DNA from: Amycolatopsis japonica
GTDB lineage: Bacteria; Actinomycetota; Actinomycetes; Mycobacteriales; Pseudonocardiaceae
Direction: 5' to 3'
Assembly: GCF_000732925.1 (NCBI RefSeq)
Contig: NZ_CP008953.1
Coordinates: 6,510,001 to 6,574,000 of the forward strand
DNA length: 64,000 nucleotides
Positions within the stretch are counted from its first letter, which is position 1. Each line of letters opens with the position of its first letter. Of this stretch, positions 32,596 to 41,312 are shown piece after piece. The position numbers were made by a program, and so were the translations under genes. The notes beneath the pieces are model-generated. The model ran no database searches and was not told where the DNA came from. It saw only the letters and a program-made list of their open reading frames with translations.

Positions 32596-33255
32596 CTAGC
32601 GGTAGGTGAGCAGTTCCGCGGCTTCCGCCTCGAAATGCGGATGTTCGTTGAACGACAACAGGGTCACCCCGCCGCGGCCGGACACCAGTTTGGTGATGCC
32701 CGCGTTCACGGTGACCCGGTTCAGTTTCAGCAGCCCCGCCTCCGGCGTGCCCATGAGCGCGCCGCAGACCGTCGCGATCACCCCACCGGAGCTGAACACG
32801 ACGGCGTGCTCGCCCTTGCCCAATGACGCCACGACATCGGCCAGCGCACCCTTGACCCGCTCCAGGAACCGGGGCCAGGTCTCGGCACACGGACTCGAAT
32901 CCCCCGCCGACACCCACGCGTTCAGGGCACCGTCCAAAGCGGCCTGATACGCCCGCGAGTCGGTCTGCTGGACACCGGCGGCGTGATACTTCGCGATGTC
33001 GACGTGGTCGTACTCGTTCCAGCGCTCGTCCTCGACGACGGCGATGCCGGAGCCGAGCACCTTCAACGCCGTCGCGGCCGTGTCCCGTTGGCGGGCAAGG
33101 GAACCCGCCCGCGCCTGGGTGAACTCGACACCTCGACGGAGCAGTTCCTCACCGACCACAGTGGACTGTTCGAACCCGCGAGGCGAGAGCTGGTCGTAAT
33201 TCTCCGCGCCGAACGACGCCTGCCCGTGCCGGACCAGATAGATCGCGCCCATCAC
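32596..33255 (-). CDS. Histidine phosphatase family protein
   Basis: 219 residues. The phosphoglycerate-mutase-like active site is LVRHGQASF at the N-terminus, with Arg in GSLARQRDTA and a distal SSGGVIATVCG replacing the more usual SHGG motif, so the second catalytic His appears to be Ser. GTG (33255) or the next-but-one ATG overlaps the stop of the phosphotransferase gene. Substrate unknown; in related actinobacterial operons it accompanies the same kinase-like gene. Confidence 0.87.
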   Translation of the reverse strand: MMGAIYLVRHGQASFGAENYDQLSPRGFEQSTVVGEELLRRGVEFTQARAGSLARQRDTAATALKVLGSGIAVVEDERWNEYDHVDIAKYHAAGVQQTDSRAYQAALDGALNAWVSAGDSSPCAETWPRFLERVKGALADVVASLGKGEHAVVFSSGGVIATVCGALMGTPEAGLLKLNRVTVNAGITKLVSGRGGVTLLSFNEHPHFEAEAAELLTYR

Positions 33256-34316
33256 GCGTGCCCTTTCGCGATGATCCGGCGGCAGCGGCCGTCGAGGTAG
33301 CCGACGAACTGCCAGAGGTCCTTCAGCGCCGGATTGGTCGTCTGCCCCGCGTGGTAGCGGTAGTAGATCTGCTGGATCACCACCGCGAGCCGGAACAGGC
33401 CGTACACCTCGTAAAACGTCCAGTCGCCGATTTCGAGACCGGACCGCTCCGCGTACCGTCGCACGAATTCCTCACGCGTGTACATCCCCGGCAGGTGCGT
33501 CGGCTGACGACGGCTGAGCTTCATGACGTCGTCATCGTCGTCCTGCACCCAGTACGCCAGGGTGCTGCCCAATTCCATCAGCGGATCGCCGAGGGTGGCC
33601 ATCTCCCAGTCGAGCACGCCGACGATGCCGAGATCGTCGTCGAGTACCAGGTTGTCGAGCCGGTAGTCGTTGTGGATCAGGCAGATCTTGACCTCGGGCG
33701 GCTGGTTCTCCTTCAGCCACGCCATCACCTCGGCGCAGTCCGGGACGTTCTCCGTGCGGGCCTTGAGGAACCGCTCCGACCAGCCGCGCACCTGACGCTC
33801 GACGTAGCCGGCGCCCTTGCCGAGGTCGGCCAGCCCGGCGGCCTCGACGTCGACGGCGTGCAACTCGACCAGCCGGTCGACGACCTTGCCGCACAGTTCA
33901 CGCGCACTGTCGGGCGGCAGGTCGAAACCGGCGGGCAGATCTCCGCGCAGGATCAGGCCTTCGAGCCGCTCCATCACGTAGAAGTCACCGCCGAGCACGG
34001 TTTCGTCGTCGCAGAAGGCGAGAACCTCGGGCACGTAAGGAAAGACCGGCCGCAACGCCTGCTGGACCCGGAACTCGCGGCGCATGTCGTGCGCGGACGC
34101 GGCCTTGTGCCCGACCGGCGGACGCCGCAGGATCAGCTCGCGATCCGGATAGGTCAGCAGGTACGTGAGGTTCGAGGCGCCACCGGGGAACTGGCGGACC
34201 CCGGGCGGCGCATCGCCGAGCCCGGGCACCCGCGCGGCCAGCCAGGCGTGCATCGCGGCCGGGTCGAACGAGTCCTCTCCGCGTACCTCGACGGTCTTGT
34301 CCGCGGCCAAGGTCAT
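33252..34316 (-). CDS. Phosphotransferase family protein (APH/ACAD10-like)
   Basis: 354 residues of the aminoglycoside phosphotransferase fold. The kinase catalytic loop HNDYRLDNLV and the metal motif GVLDWEMATLGDPLMELG are intact; the N-terminal FPGGASNLTYLLTYPDRELILRRPP is the nucleotide-binding region. This subgroup resembles the kinase-like part of ACAD10 and mycobacterial FadE36, associated with hydroxyacyl-CoA turnover, not drug resistance. ATG overlaps the SDR stop by 4 nt, and its stop overlaps the phosphatase start. Confidence 0.88.
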   Translation of the reverse strand: MTLAADKTVEVRGEDSFDPAAMHAWLAARVPGLGDAPPGVRQFPGGASNLTYLLTYPDRELILRRPPVGHKAASAHDMRREFRVQQALRPVFPYVPEVLAFCDDETVLGGDFYVMERLEGLILRGDLPAGFDLPPDSARELCGKVVDRLVELHAVDVEAAGLADLGKGAGYVERQVRGWSERFLKARTENVPDCAEVMAWLKENQPPEVKICLIHNDYRLDNLVLDDDLGIVGVLDWEMATLGDPLMELGSTLAYWVQDDDDDVMKLSRRQPTHLPGMYTREEFVRRYAERSGLEIGDWTFYEVYGLFRLAVVIQQIYYRYHAGQTTNPALKDLWQFVGYLDGRCRRIIAKGHA

Positions 34317-35065
34317 CCGAACTTCTTCAGCATCGACGCCGGGACGAACGGGAAGAGCTTCGAAAGCACGCTCCACGGCCACGTCGGCACGAACGCCTTC
34401 GCCGTCTCGGATTCGATCGCCTTCACGAGCGCCTGCGCGCCCGGCTCCGCCCTGACGGCGCCCGGCAGCTTCGAGATGTCTTCGTTCATCTCCGATTCGA
34501 TGAATCCGGGGTGCAGCGTGGTGACCTTGATCGGGGTCTTCAGCAGCTCGATCCGGGTTCCCTCGGCGAACGACGAGATACCCGCCTTCGAGGCGGCGTA
34601 CGCGGTGGCGTTGCCGGGCACACCGCGAAGCGCGAGGAACGAGGACACGACCACGAGATGGCCGTCCTTCTGCTTGCGGAAGATGCCGACGGCGGCCTCG
34701 ATCTGGGCGGCTGCGGCGAGGAAGTTCGTCTGAAGGGTCTCGCGGTTAGCGTCGAAGCGGCCGGTGCCGATCCGCTGTCCTTTGCCGAGCCCCGCGTTCA
34801 CGATCACGCGATCGAGGGAGCCGAGTTCCTCGCGGAACTCCTCGAAGACGGCGAAGACCTGGTCGTGGTCGTTCACGTCGAGCTTCCGGGTGACCACGGT
34901 GATGCCGGGGTACGCCTTCTTGAGCTCCGCGGCGAGGGTTTCGAGCCGGTCGACACGGCGGGCGGCCAACGCCAGGTTGCGGCCTCTCGCGGCGTACTGC
35001 CTGGCCATTCCTTCGCCGAGTCCGGAGCTCGCCCCGGTGATCAGGATGTTCTTCCGCAGGACCAT
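34313..35065 (-). CDS. Short-chain dehydrogenase/reductase
   Basis: 250 residues. NAD(P)-binding TGASSGLGEG, NAG at the usual site, active-site Ser in VVSSFLAL, YxxxK as YAASK, and a PGFIESEM loop. The C-terminal WPWSVLSKLFPFVPASMLKK segment is amphipathic to hydrophobic and may touch the membrane, as in SDRs acting on lipids. First gene of the SDR-phosphotransferase-phosphatase-SMP30 operon. A TTACC-AACG-GGTAA dyad lies just upstream (35076-35089) and could be its operator. Confidence 0.88.
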   Translation of the reverse strand: MVLRKNILITGASSGLGEGMARQYAARGRNLALAARRVDRLETLAAELKKAYPGITVVTRKLDVNDHDQVFAVFEEFREELGSLDRVIVNAGLGKGQRIGTGRFDANRETLQTNFLAAAAQIEAAVGIFRKQKDGHLVVVSSFLALRGVPGNATAYAASKAGISSFAEGTRIELLKTPIKVTTLHPGFIESEMNEDISKLPGAVRAEPGAQALVKAIESETAKAFVPTWPWSVLSKLFPFVPASMLKKFG

Positions 35066-35103
35066 GGGCAGGAGCTTACCCGTTGGTAACAAGTCTGGGA
35101 GCC

Positions 35104-35163
35104 CCTTGGACAGGGGGCTGCCCCCGGCGCCTGGAGTTCGCCGGGGGCAGCCTGTCCTCAAGG
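35104..35163 (-). terminator. Large hairpin terminator of the subtilase gene
   Basis: CCTTG...GGCTGCCCCCGGCG (35104-35129) pairs with CGCCGGGGGCAGCC...CAAGG (35139-35163), 24 pairs with small bulges, starting 4 nt after the subtilase stop. It also isolates the following SDR operon. Confidence 0.8.
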
Positions 35164-35166
35164 GTC

Positions 35167-36417
35167 TTACTTGACCTGGAGCAGCTTGTTCGCCGTTCCA
35201 CCGGTCGGGTTGCTGATCTTGCCGTCCGCGGCGGCGGCGACGAGACCTTCGGCGACCTGGGCCGGGGTGGCGTCAGGGTGCGCCGAGAGGTACAGCGCGG
35301 CGGCACCGGCGACGTGCGGCGCGGCCATCGAGGTACCGCTGATGGTGTTGGTGGCGTCGTCACCGGTGCCCCACGTGGAGGTGATGTCGACACCCGGCGC
35401 GTACAGGTCGACGACCGAACCGTAGTTCGAGAAGCTGGCCTGCTTGTCGGTCTTGTCGCTGGCGGCCACCGTGATGGCCTCCTTGACCCTGGCCGGGGAG
35501 GTGGTGCCGGCGTCGGAGGACTCGTTGCCCGCCGCGAGCGCGAAGGTCACGCCCTTGTCGATGGCACCCTTGACCGCCGCGTCCAGGGCGTCGTCCGCGC
35601 CGCCGCCCAGGCTCATGTTGGCGACCGACGGGCCCTTGGCGTTCGCCGCGACCCAGTCGACACCGGCGACGACACCCTCGGTGGTGCCGCTGCCGTTGGC
35701 GTCCAGCACGCGGACGCCGACGATCTTCACGCCCTTGGCCAGACCGTGGTCCGTGCCGCCGATGGTGCCGGCGACGTGCGTGCCGTGGCCGTGCTCGTCG
35801 TTGGGGGTGTCGTCGTTGTCGACGAAGTCCTTGCCGCCGGTGGCGCGGTCGCCGAAGTCCTTGTGCGAGCCGCGGACACCGGTGTCGATGACGTAGGCGG
35901 TGACGTTGTCGGCCTTCACCGGGTAGGTGTACTTGTCGTCGAGCGGAAGGTCGGCCTGGTCGACCCGGTCCAGACCCCACGAGGGCGGGTTGTCCTGGGT
36001 CTCGCTGATCTTGAACGTCTTGTTCTGGACGACGTAGGCGACCTGCGGGTCGGCGGCCAGACGCTTCGCGGCGGCCTCGTCGGCCTTGATCGAGAAGCCG
36101 TTCAGCGCCGAGCCGAACGTGCGGGACAGCGTGGTGCCGTACTGACCGGTGAGGCCCTGCGCCTTGGCGGCCACGTTCGCGGTGATCTCGCTCGCCGCGG
36201 CGACGCCCTGGCCGACCGCGGTGGGCTTGAGGACGACGATGTAGCTGCCGCCGACCGCGTTGGCCGCACCCGCGCCGCGGATCTCGCCCTGCTGGTCGGC
36301 GTTGGCCGCACCCGCGCCGAACGTGGCGACCGCCGCGGTCACACCGGCGAGGGCGACTCCCGCCACGAGGCCGCTACGGGTCTTTCGGGACTTCAGGTTC
36401 TTCCGGGACTTGCTCAC
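35167..36417 (-). CDS. Secreted S8 serine peptidase (subtilase) with I9 propeptide
   Basis: 416 residues. A basic N-terminus and hydrophobic stretch (SGLVAGVALAGVTAAVATFG) ending ANADQ form a signal peptide. Residues about 57-135 are an inhibitor I9 propeptide (SYIVVLKP; AYVVQNKTF). The peptidase catalytic triad is Asp in VIDTGVRGSH, His in HGHGTHVAGTIGG and Ser in SGTSMAAPH, with oxyanion Asn in LAAGNESS. It resembles thermitase/proteinase K-type extracellular proteases. GTG start behind AGGAAGGGAA. Single gene with its own strong terminator. Confidence 0.95.
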   Translation of the reverse strand: MSKSRKNLKSRKTRSGLVAGVALAGVTAAVATFGAGAANADQQGEIRGAGAANAVGGSYIVVLKPTAVGQGVAAASEITANVAAKAQGLTGQYGTTLSRTFGSALNGFSIKADEAAAKRLAADPQVAYVVQNKTFKISETQDNPPSWGLDRVDQADLPLDDKYTYPVKADNVTAYVIDTGVRGSHKDFGDRATGGKDFVDNDDTPNDEHGHGTHVAGTIGGTDHGLAKGVKIVGVRVLDANGSGTTEGVVAGVDWVAANAKGPSVANMSLGGGADDALDAAVKGAIDKGVTFALAAGNESSDAGTTSPARVKEAITVAASDKTDKQASFSNYGSVVDLYAPGVDITSTWGTGDDATNTISGTSMAAPHVAGAAALYLSAHPDATPAQVAEGLVAAAADGKISNPTGGTANKLLQVK

Positions 36418-36678
36418 TGGTTCCCTTCCTGCCGCGCCGTGCGGATCACCCGGGAGGATGATCGTTGTTGAGAGCCATGCAAGCCGGTGCGCAGGTGGCC
36501 GGGCAATGATTCACAGTTACCAGTACTAGGCCATACGGAGTAACGGCGCTCGTCCGGAAAGTCGTTTTCGCCTGGCAGAAGGCGCCCCTGAAGCGTTACC
36601 TCAGACTGTTAAAGTTATTCGTGTTGTTATCAACCGGGCGGTGTCAGGGAACGGCAGACGGGGGCGGTCGGGCAGCAT

Positions 36679-37629
36679 ATGGTGGCGGGGAGCGCGGCGG
36701 ACCGAGTGACCACGGACGATGAAGATCAACCGCGTACCGCGTTCGCCACCGCGTTGCGATCGGCCATCGCCACGAGCGGCCTGAGTCTCGACCGTATCCA
36801 AGCCCGGCTGCTCGCGCGCGGCGCGTCGGTGAGCGTGACCGCGCTGAGTTACTGGCAATCGGGCAAACGTCAGCCGGAACGGCAGAGTTCGTTGTCCGCT
36901 GTCCGGGTGCTCGAAGAGGTGTTGGCGATCCCCGCCGGATCGCTGCTCAGCCTCCTGCCGCCGCCGCGGCCGCGCGGGGCGTCGTCACGCCGCAGCCGGG
37001 CCACCACCGAGCAGCCGCTGACCTTCCCGCTCGAAGCGCTTCAGGCGCTGCTGGAGAAGGTCGGCGCGCCCAACGCGCTCGAACAACACCATCAGCTGAA
37101 ACTCGTCGGCCTGCACGATCTGTGCGAGATCGCCGAGGACGGCGGGCAACGCGCGGTGACCGCGCGGGCGGTGTTCCAGGCGGGCGCGGACGGGCAGGAC
37201 CGCTGGCTGCTGGTGTACGCCCAGGGCGACCCGGAAGCGGGGCCGCCGGTGCTGAACACCCTGCGCAACTGCCACGTCGGACGTGCCGAGGTCGACGACG
37301 AGCACGGGCTCACCGTGGCCGAGCTGCTCTTCGACCGGCCCATCGATCGCGGCGAGACTCACCTGATCGAGTACTCGCTGACCAACCCCGGGCCGCCGTA
37401 CCCGGAATGCCGGAACACGCATTATCGCGAGTTCCGGCGTCCCGTGCGCGAGTACCTGCTGGAGGTCCGGTTCGACCCCGGCACCGTCCCGGCCAAGTGC
37501 TGGCAATATTCGCGCCAGGGCACGTCACCACTGGACCGGAAGGAACTCAAACCGGACCAGGGCAACGGTGTCCACGCCGTCGCGCTCGACTTCGGCCCCG
37601 GCGTGTTCGGCATCGACTGGGAGTACTAG
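36679..37629 (+). CDS. Probable XRE-like transcriptional regulator with novel C-terminal domain
   Basis: About 316 residues. The N-terminal part (FATALRSAIATSGLSLDRIQ; SVSVTALSYWQSGKRQPER; AVRVLEEVLAIPAGSLL) reads as a helix-turn-helix related to the XRE group. The C-terminal domain from about residue 120 is beta-rich, with conserved-looking NTLRNCHVGRA, ECRNTHYREFRRPVREY and AVALDFGPGVFGIDWEY; I do not recognise it. The AT-richer region just upstream (36600-36640) is a likely promoter. Convergent with, and overlapping by 4 nt, the acyl-CoA ligase gene. Confidence 0.72.
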   Translation: MVAGSAADRVTTDDEDQPRTAFATALRSAIATSGLSLDRIQARLLARGASVSVTALSYWQSGKRQPERQSSLSAVRVLEEVLAIPAGSLLSLLPPPRPRGASSRRSRATTEQPLTFPLEALQALLEKVGAPNALEQHHQLKLVGLHDLCEIAEDGGQRAVTARAVFQAGADGQDRWLLVYAQGDPEAGPPVLNTLRNCHVGRAEVDDEHGLTVAELLFDRPIDRGETHLIEYSLTNPGPPYPECRNTHYREFRRPVREYLLEVRFDPGTVPAKCWQYSRQGTSPLDRKELKPDQGNGVHAVALDFGPGVFGIDWEY

Positions 37630-39260
37630 TGGAGCTTGTTGCGCAGCACCTTCCCGGTCGCGTTGCGCGGTAGCTCGTCGAGGAACTCCACGTCACGCGG
37701 CACTTTGTACCGGGCGAGGTTCGCCTTGACGTACTCGCGCACGCCGTCGACGTCCAGCTCCGACTTCTCAGCTCGCACCACGAACGCCTTCAGCCGCTGC
37801 CCGAACTCGGGATCCTCGACGCCGACGACCGCCGCCTCGATCACGTCCTCACGTTCGACCAGGAGGTTCTCGACCTCGATCGGGAAGACGTTCTCGCCGC
37901 CCGAGACGATCATCTCGTCGTCACGGCCGTCGATGAACAGCAGACCGTCCTCGTCGAAATGCCCGACGTCGCCGCTGGAGAGCAGCCCGTCGATGATCTC
38001 CTTGTTGCGCCCGTCGGTGTAGCCCTGGAAGCTCAGCCCGCTGCCGACGAACACCCGGCCGGTGACATGCGGCTCGGTGATCTTGCCGCCCTTTTCGTCG
38101 TACAGCGCCACTTTGCAGCCCACCGGCGCGCGGCCGACGGTGCCCGGCGCCTTGCGCCAGTCCTCGGGCGTCGCGACCGTCGCCACGGCGACCTCGGTGG
38201 AGCCGTAGAGGTTGTGCACGACGTCGCCGAACGCGGCGGTCGCGCGGTTCCCGAGATCCGGGGACAGCGCGGAGCCGGCGACGAAGATGATCCGCAGGCT
38301 CGAAGTGTCATACTTGGCGCGGATCTCCTCGGGCAGGTCGACGATGCGCTGCAGCATCGTCGGCACGAGGACCAGCGTGGTGCAGCGGTTCTCCGCGACG
38401 CCGCGCAACGTCTCCTCGGGTACGAACTTGCGCCGCATGACGACCTTCGAACCCAGCGCGAAGGACAGGATGAACTGCGACAACCCGGTGCCGTGGAACA
38501 GCGGCGCGCCCATGTAGGTCGCCTCGCCGGTGCGCAGCGGGATGCGGTCGAGGAACTGCGCGGAGGCGAGCGCGGAGGTGTGCGGCCGCGGCGCGCCCTT
38601 CGGCGTCCCGGTGGTGCCGCTGGTCAGCAGGATGAATCCGCCGGGTTTGGCCGGCGCGGGCCAGGGACGGTCGTCGGTGCTGGCGACCAGTTCGGCGACG
38701 ACCGGGATGTCCGCCGGGCGCGCGGTGTCCGAATCGACCCAGGCGAGGTAATGCTCGACGTCGCCCTCGACGGCGTCCAGCAGCTCGGTGAACTCCTGGT
38801 CGTACACGAGCGCCGTGACGCCTTCACGTTTCGCGACGTCCGCGAGCTGGGGTTTGGCGAACCCGGTGTTCATCAGCAGCAGCTTGGCGCCGAGTTTGCC
38901 CGAGGCGAGCATCGTCAGCACGAGACCGCGGTGGTCGCGGCACAGCGCGGCGATCACCGAACCCGGGCCGAGGCCGCGTTCGGACCACGCCCTGGCCAGC
39001 GCGTTCGACTGGGTGTCGAGCTGCTTGAAGGTCAGCGGCCCCAGTTCGTCGATGATGCCGGTCGCGGTCGGGTCGCGGCGGGCGGCGATCATGTTCGCCC
39101 CGGCGAACGGGCCCCACTTCCGCACCATGACCAGCGAACGCAGGCCCTCGTCCACCCGCGGGATCGGGAGCAGGCCCGCTTGGCGCATCACGTCGATGCT
39201 GCGCACGGTCTCGGTCACCTTGCCCGCCACCAGGGTGGCGAGGCCGGTGGGGTTTCTCAT
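37626..39260 (-). CDS. Acyl-CoA synthetase, FadD2-like
   Basis: 544 residues of the ANL superfamily, from ATG behind GGAGGTGCCCGG. P-loop LLTSGTTGTPKGAPRPH, YGSTEVA, the SGDVGHFDEDG segment, RDDEMIVSGGENVFP and the terminal catalytic Lys in RNATGKVLR. Overall resemblance is to mycobacterial FadD2-type fatty acyl-CoA synthetases of about 550 residues. Single gene. Chain-length preference cannot be judged. Confidence 0.9.
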   Translation of the reverse strand: MRNPTGLATLVAGKVTETVRSIDVMRQAGLLPIPRVDEGLRSLVMVRKWGPFAGANMIAARRDPTATGIIDELGPLTFKQLDTQSNALARAWSERGLGPGSVIAALCRDHRGLVLTMLASGKLGAKLLLMNTGFAKPQLADVAKREGVTALVYDQEFTELLDAVEGDVEHYLAWVDSDTARPADIPVVAELVASTDDRPWPAPAKPGGFILLTSGTTGTPKGAPRPHTSALASAQFLDRIPLRTGEATYMGAPLFHGTGLSQFILSFALGSKVVMRRKFVPEETLRGVAENRCTTLVLVPTMLQRIVDLPEEIRAKYDTSSLRIIFVAGSALSPDLGNRATAAFGDVVHNLYGSTEVAVATVATPEDWRKAPGTVGRAPVGCKVALYDEKGGKITEPHVTGRVFVGSGLSFQGYTDGRNKEIIDGLLSSGDVGHFDEDGLLFIDGRDDEMIVSGGENVFPIEVENLLVEREDVIEAAVVGVEDPEFGQRLKAFVVRAEKSELDVDGVREYVKANLARYKVPRDVEFLDELPRNATGKVLRNKLH

Positions 39261-39410
39261 CCGGGCACCTCCGTTGCTGCTGCGGCGAGACACCATGCCA
39301 CCGGCGGTTCGCGTACCGGCGGTATGGGGTTGCTACTCGACAGTAGCCGACCGATAGCGCAGGCGCACTAGCCGTCTGGTGACAGAAATGTCGGAGGGAA
39401 CCACCACAAT

Positions 39411-41117
39411 GTGAGTGTGCAGGCGATCGCAGGTCAAGAGGAGGATGGCGACTTCGCGATCGCACTTTCCGGGCAGCCGCCGCGGCGCGGTCTGAAGCTC
39501 GCGGAGTTCGTCGCCGAAGTACGCGATCTGGAGGCGGAGCACTCACCCCGTTGGGTGTTCCCGTCGGTCGAAGGGACGTATCCCGCTCTGATCAAGGCGG
39601 GCGTCCGGGTGCGGCGCTGCCACGACCTGACGCTGATCGAGGGCTTGCTCCTGGCTCACGAGGGGCGGCCGCAGGAGTCGCGAAGCCTGCGCGCGGCGCT
39701 GGCCAGGGCGAACGGGCAGGAGGCGCCCGCCGACGAGCCGCCGCTCTGGGCCGAGGACGACCAGCCGACGCTGTTCGAGACGCGCGGCCCGCGGCTGCCC
39801 GCCGGCGTCACGGTGATCGACGCGGCGCGCCGGGTGCTGGCCGAGCAGGAGAAACGGGTCGCGCTGACCGATCATCCGGAGCGGCTCCGGCTGCTTTTCG
39901 CGGCGGAGTCGGCGAGCGCGCTGGCGGCCGCGGAGATGTCGGCCGACGGCTTGCCCTGGCGGGCGGACCTGCATTTGGCGTTGCTCGCCGAGCAGCTCGG
40001 CCCCCGCGTCCCGGCCGGGCACCGGCCGAAGCGGCTGGTCGAGCTGGCGGCGAAGATCAGCGACGCGTTCGGCGGACGCCCGGTCAACCCGGACGCCCCG
40101 GCCAGCGTCGTCCGCGCGCTCGGCCGGGAGGGCATCGAGGTCTCGTCGGCGAGGAAGTACCTGCTGCGCGACATCGACCACCCCGCCGTCCCGCCGCTGC
40201 TGGAGTACAAGGAGCTCGCGCGGCTGCATTCGGCCAACGGCTGGACCTGGCTCGACGAGTGGGTGCGCGACGGCCGGTTCCGCCCGCATTACGTCGTCGG
40301 CGGGGTCGTCTCCGGCCGGTGGGCGAGCCGGGGCGGGGGCGCGCTGCAGATCCCGAAGGTCCTGCGGACCTGTGTCCGGGCCGATCCTGGCTGGAAGCTG
40401 GTGGTCGCCGACGCCGCGCAGCTGGAGCCGCGGGTGCTGACGGCGTTGTCCGGAGACCGCAAGCTGGCCGACGTCGCCGCGGCCACCGATCTGTACGCGA
40501 GCCTCGCCGAGGCGATGTTCTCCGGCGTGCGCCGGGTGCCCGTGCCCGCATGGGACGACAGGGACGATCGGGACCGCGCGAAGATCGCGATGCTGTCGGC
40601 GATGTACGGCGGCACGTCCGGTGAGGCCGGGCCGCTGCTGGCGTTGCTGCGCACCAGGTTCCCGGACGCGGTGTCCTATGTGGAGCGTGCCGCGCAGGCC
40701 GGGGAACGCGGGGAGCGCGTCCGCTCGCGGCTGGGCCGGACGTCGCCCGCACCGTCGGAGGCTTGGCGCGCGCTGACCGGCGGGGTCGCGGCGGACGAGG
40801 CCGGCGAGTTGAAGGCGCGTCAGGCGTCGCGCAACTGGGGCCGGTTCACCCGCAACTTCGTCGTACAGGCGAGCGCGGCGGACATGACCGCGGTCCTGCT
40901 GGCGACCCTGCGCGGCAGGCTGCCCGCCCCCGCCCACCTGGTGTTCTTCCAGCACGACGAGGTCCTGGTGCACACCCCCGCCGAGTTCGCCGACGAGGTC
41001 TCGCAGTCCATTGTGGACAGCATGGCCGAGGCGGCGCGGCTGCTCTTCGGTGCCGCCTGCCCGGTCCGGTTCCCGCTGCACATCGCCGCCGTGGACACCT
41101 ACGCCGACGCCAAGTGA
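39411..41117 (+). CDS. Family A DNA polymerase-like protein (bifunctional 3'-5' exonuclease/polymerase type)
   Basis: 568 residues. The C-terminal half holds family A polymerase motifs: A, VVADAAQLEPRVL (catalytic Asp); B, DRAKIAMLSAMYGG; C, FQHDEVLVHTP (HDE). The N-terminal half is annotated in relatives as an exonuclease, but I cannot find a clear set of DEDD acidic residues, so proofreading activity is doubtful. Much shorter than Pol I (about 900 residues), with no 5'-nuclease. GTG at 39411 is used. Possibly a repair or phage-derived polymerase; its stop is followed by a dense palindromic repeat. Confidence 0.85.
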   Translation: MSVQAIAGQEEDGDFAIALSGQPPRRGLKLAEFVAEVRDLEAEHSPRWVFPSVEGTYPALIKAGVRVRRCHDLTLIEGLLLAHEGRPQESRSLRAALARANGQEAPADEPPLWAEDDQPTLFETRGPRLPAGVTVIDAARRVLAEQEKRVALTDHPERLRLLFAAESASALAAAEMSADGLPWRADLHLALLAEQLGPRVPAGHRPKRLVELAAKISDAFGGRPVNPDAPASVVRALGREGIEVSSARKYLLRDIDHPAVPPLLEYKELARLHSANGWTWLDEWVRDGRFRPHYVVGGVVSGRWASRGGGALQIPKVLRTCVRADPGWKLVVADAAQLEPRVLTALSGDRKLADVAAATDLYASLAEAMFSGVRRVPVPAWDDRDDRDRAKIAMLSAMYGGTSGEAGPLLALLRTRFPDAVSYVERAAQAGERGERVRSRLGRTSPAPSEAWRALTGGVAADEAGELKARQASRNWGRFTRNFVVQASAADMTAVLLATLRGRLPAPAHLVFFQHDEVLVHTPAEFADEVSQSIVDSMAEAARLLFGAACPVRFPLHIAAVDTYADAK

Positions 41118-41120
41118 GTT

Positions 41121-41276
41121 CCGCCCCCAATCACGCGAGTTCGCCGTCTGATCACGCGTGTCGTCCGTTCAATCACGCGAGTTCCGCTTCCCCACCGCGG
41201 AACGCGTGTGATCAGGCGGCGAACTCGCGTGATCAGAGGGACGACACGCGTGATTGGGGGCGGGACTCGCGTGATT
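41121..41276. repeat. Seven-module inverted repeat with ATCACGCG core
   Basis: Seven 17-bp modules: forward at 41129-41145, 41150-41166 and 41171-41187, and reverse at 41197-41213, 41218-41234, 41239-41255 and 41260-41276. Each contains ATCACGCG or a close variant with a GNNCGNC-like tail. Modules 1/5, 2/6 and 3/7 are complementary at 16 of 17 positions. The outer CCGCCCCCAATCACGCG (41121-41137) pairs perfectly with 41247-41263. The block fills most of the 186-bp gap between the convergent polymerase and helicase genes. Confidence 0.8.
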
Positions 41277-41290
41277 GAACGGCGAACTCT

Positions 41291-41312
41291 CGCATTTAGA
41301 GGACTAAATGCG
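41291..41312. repeat. CGCATTTAG...CTAAATGCG palindrome overlapping the HrpA stop
   Basis: Nine-bp perfect arms around AGGA. Read on the minus strand it gives CGC ATT TAG, that is Arg-Ile-stop, the end of the helicase gene. Same core as the elements at 30000, 45258 and 60909. Confidence 0.75.
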
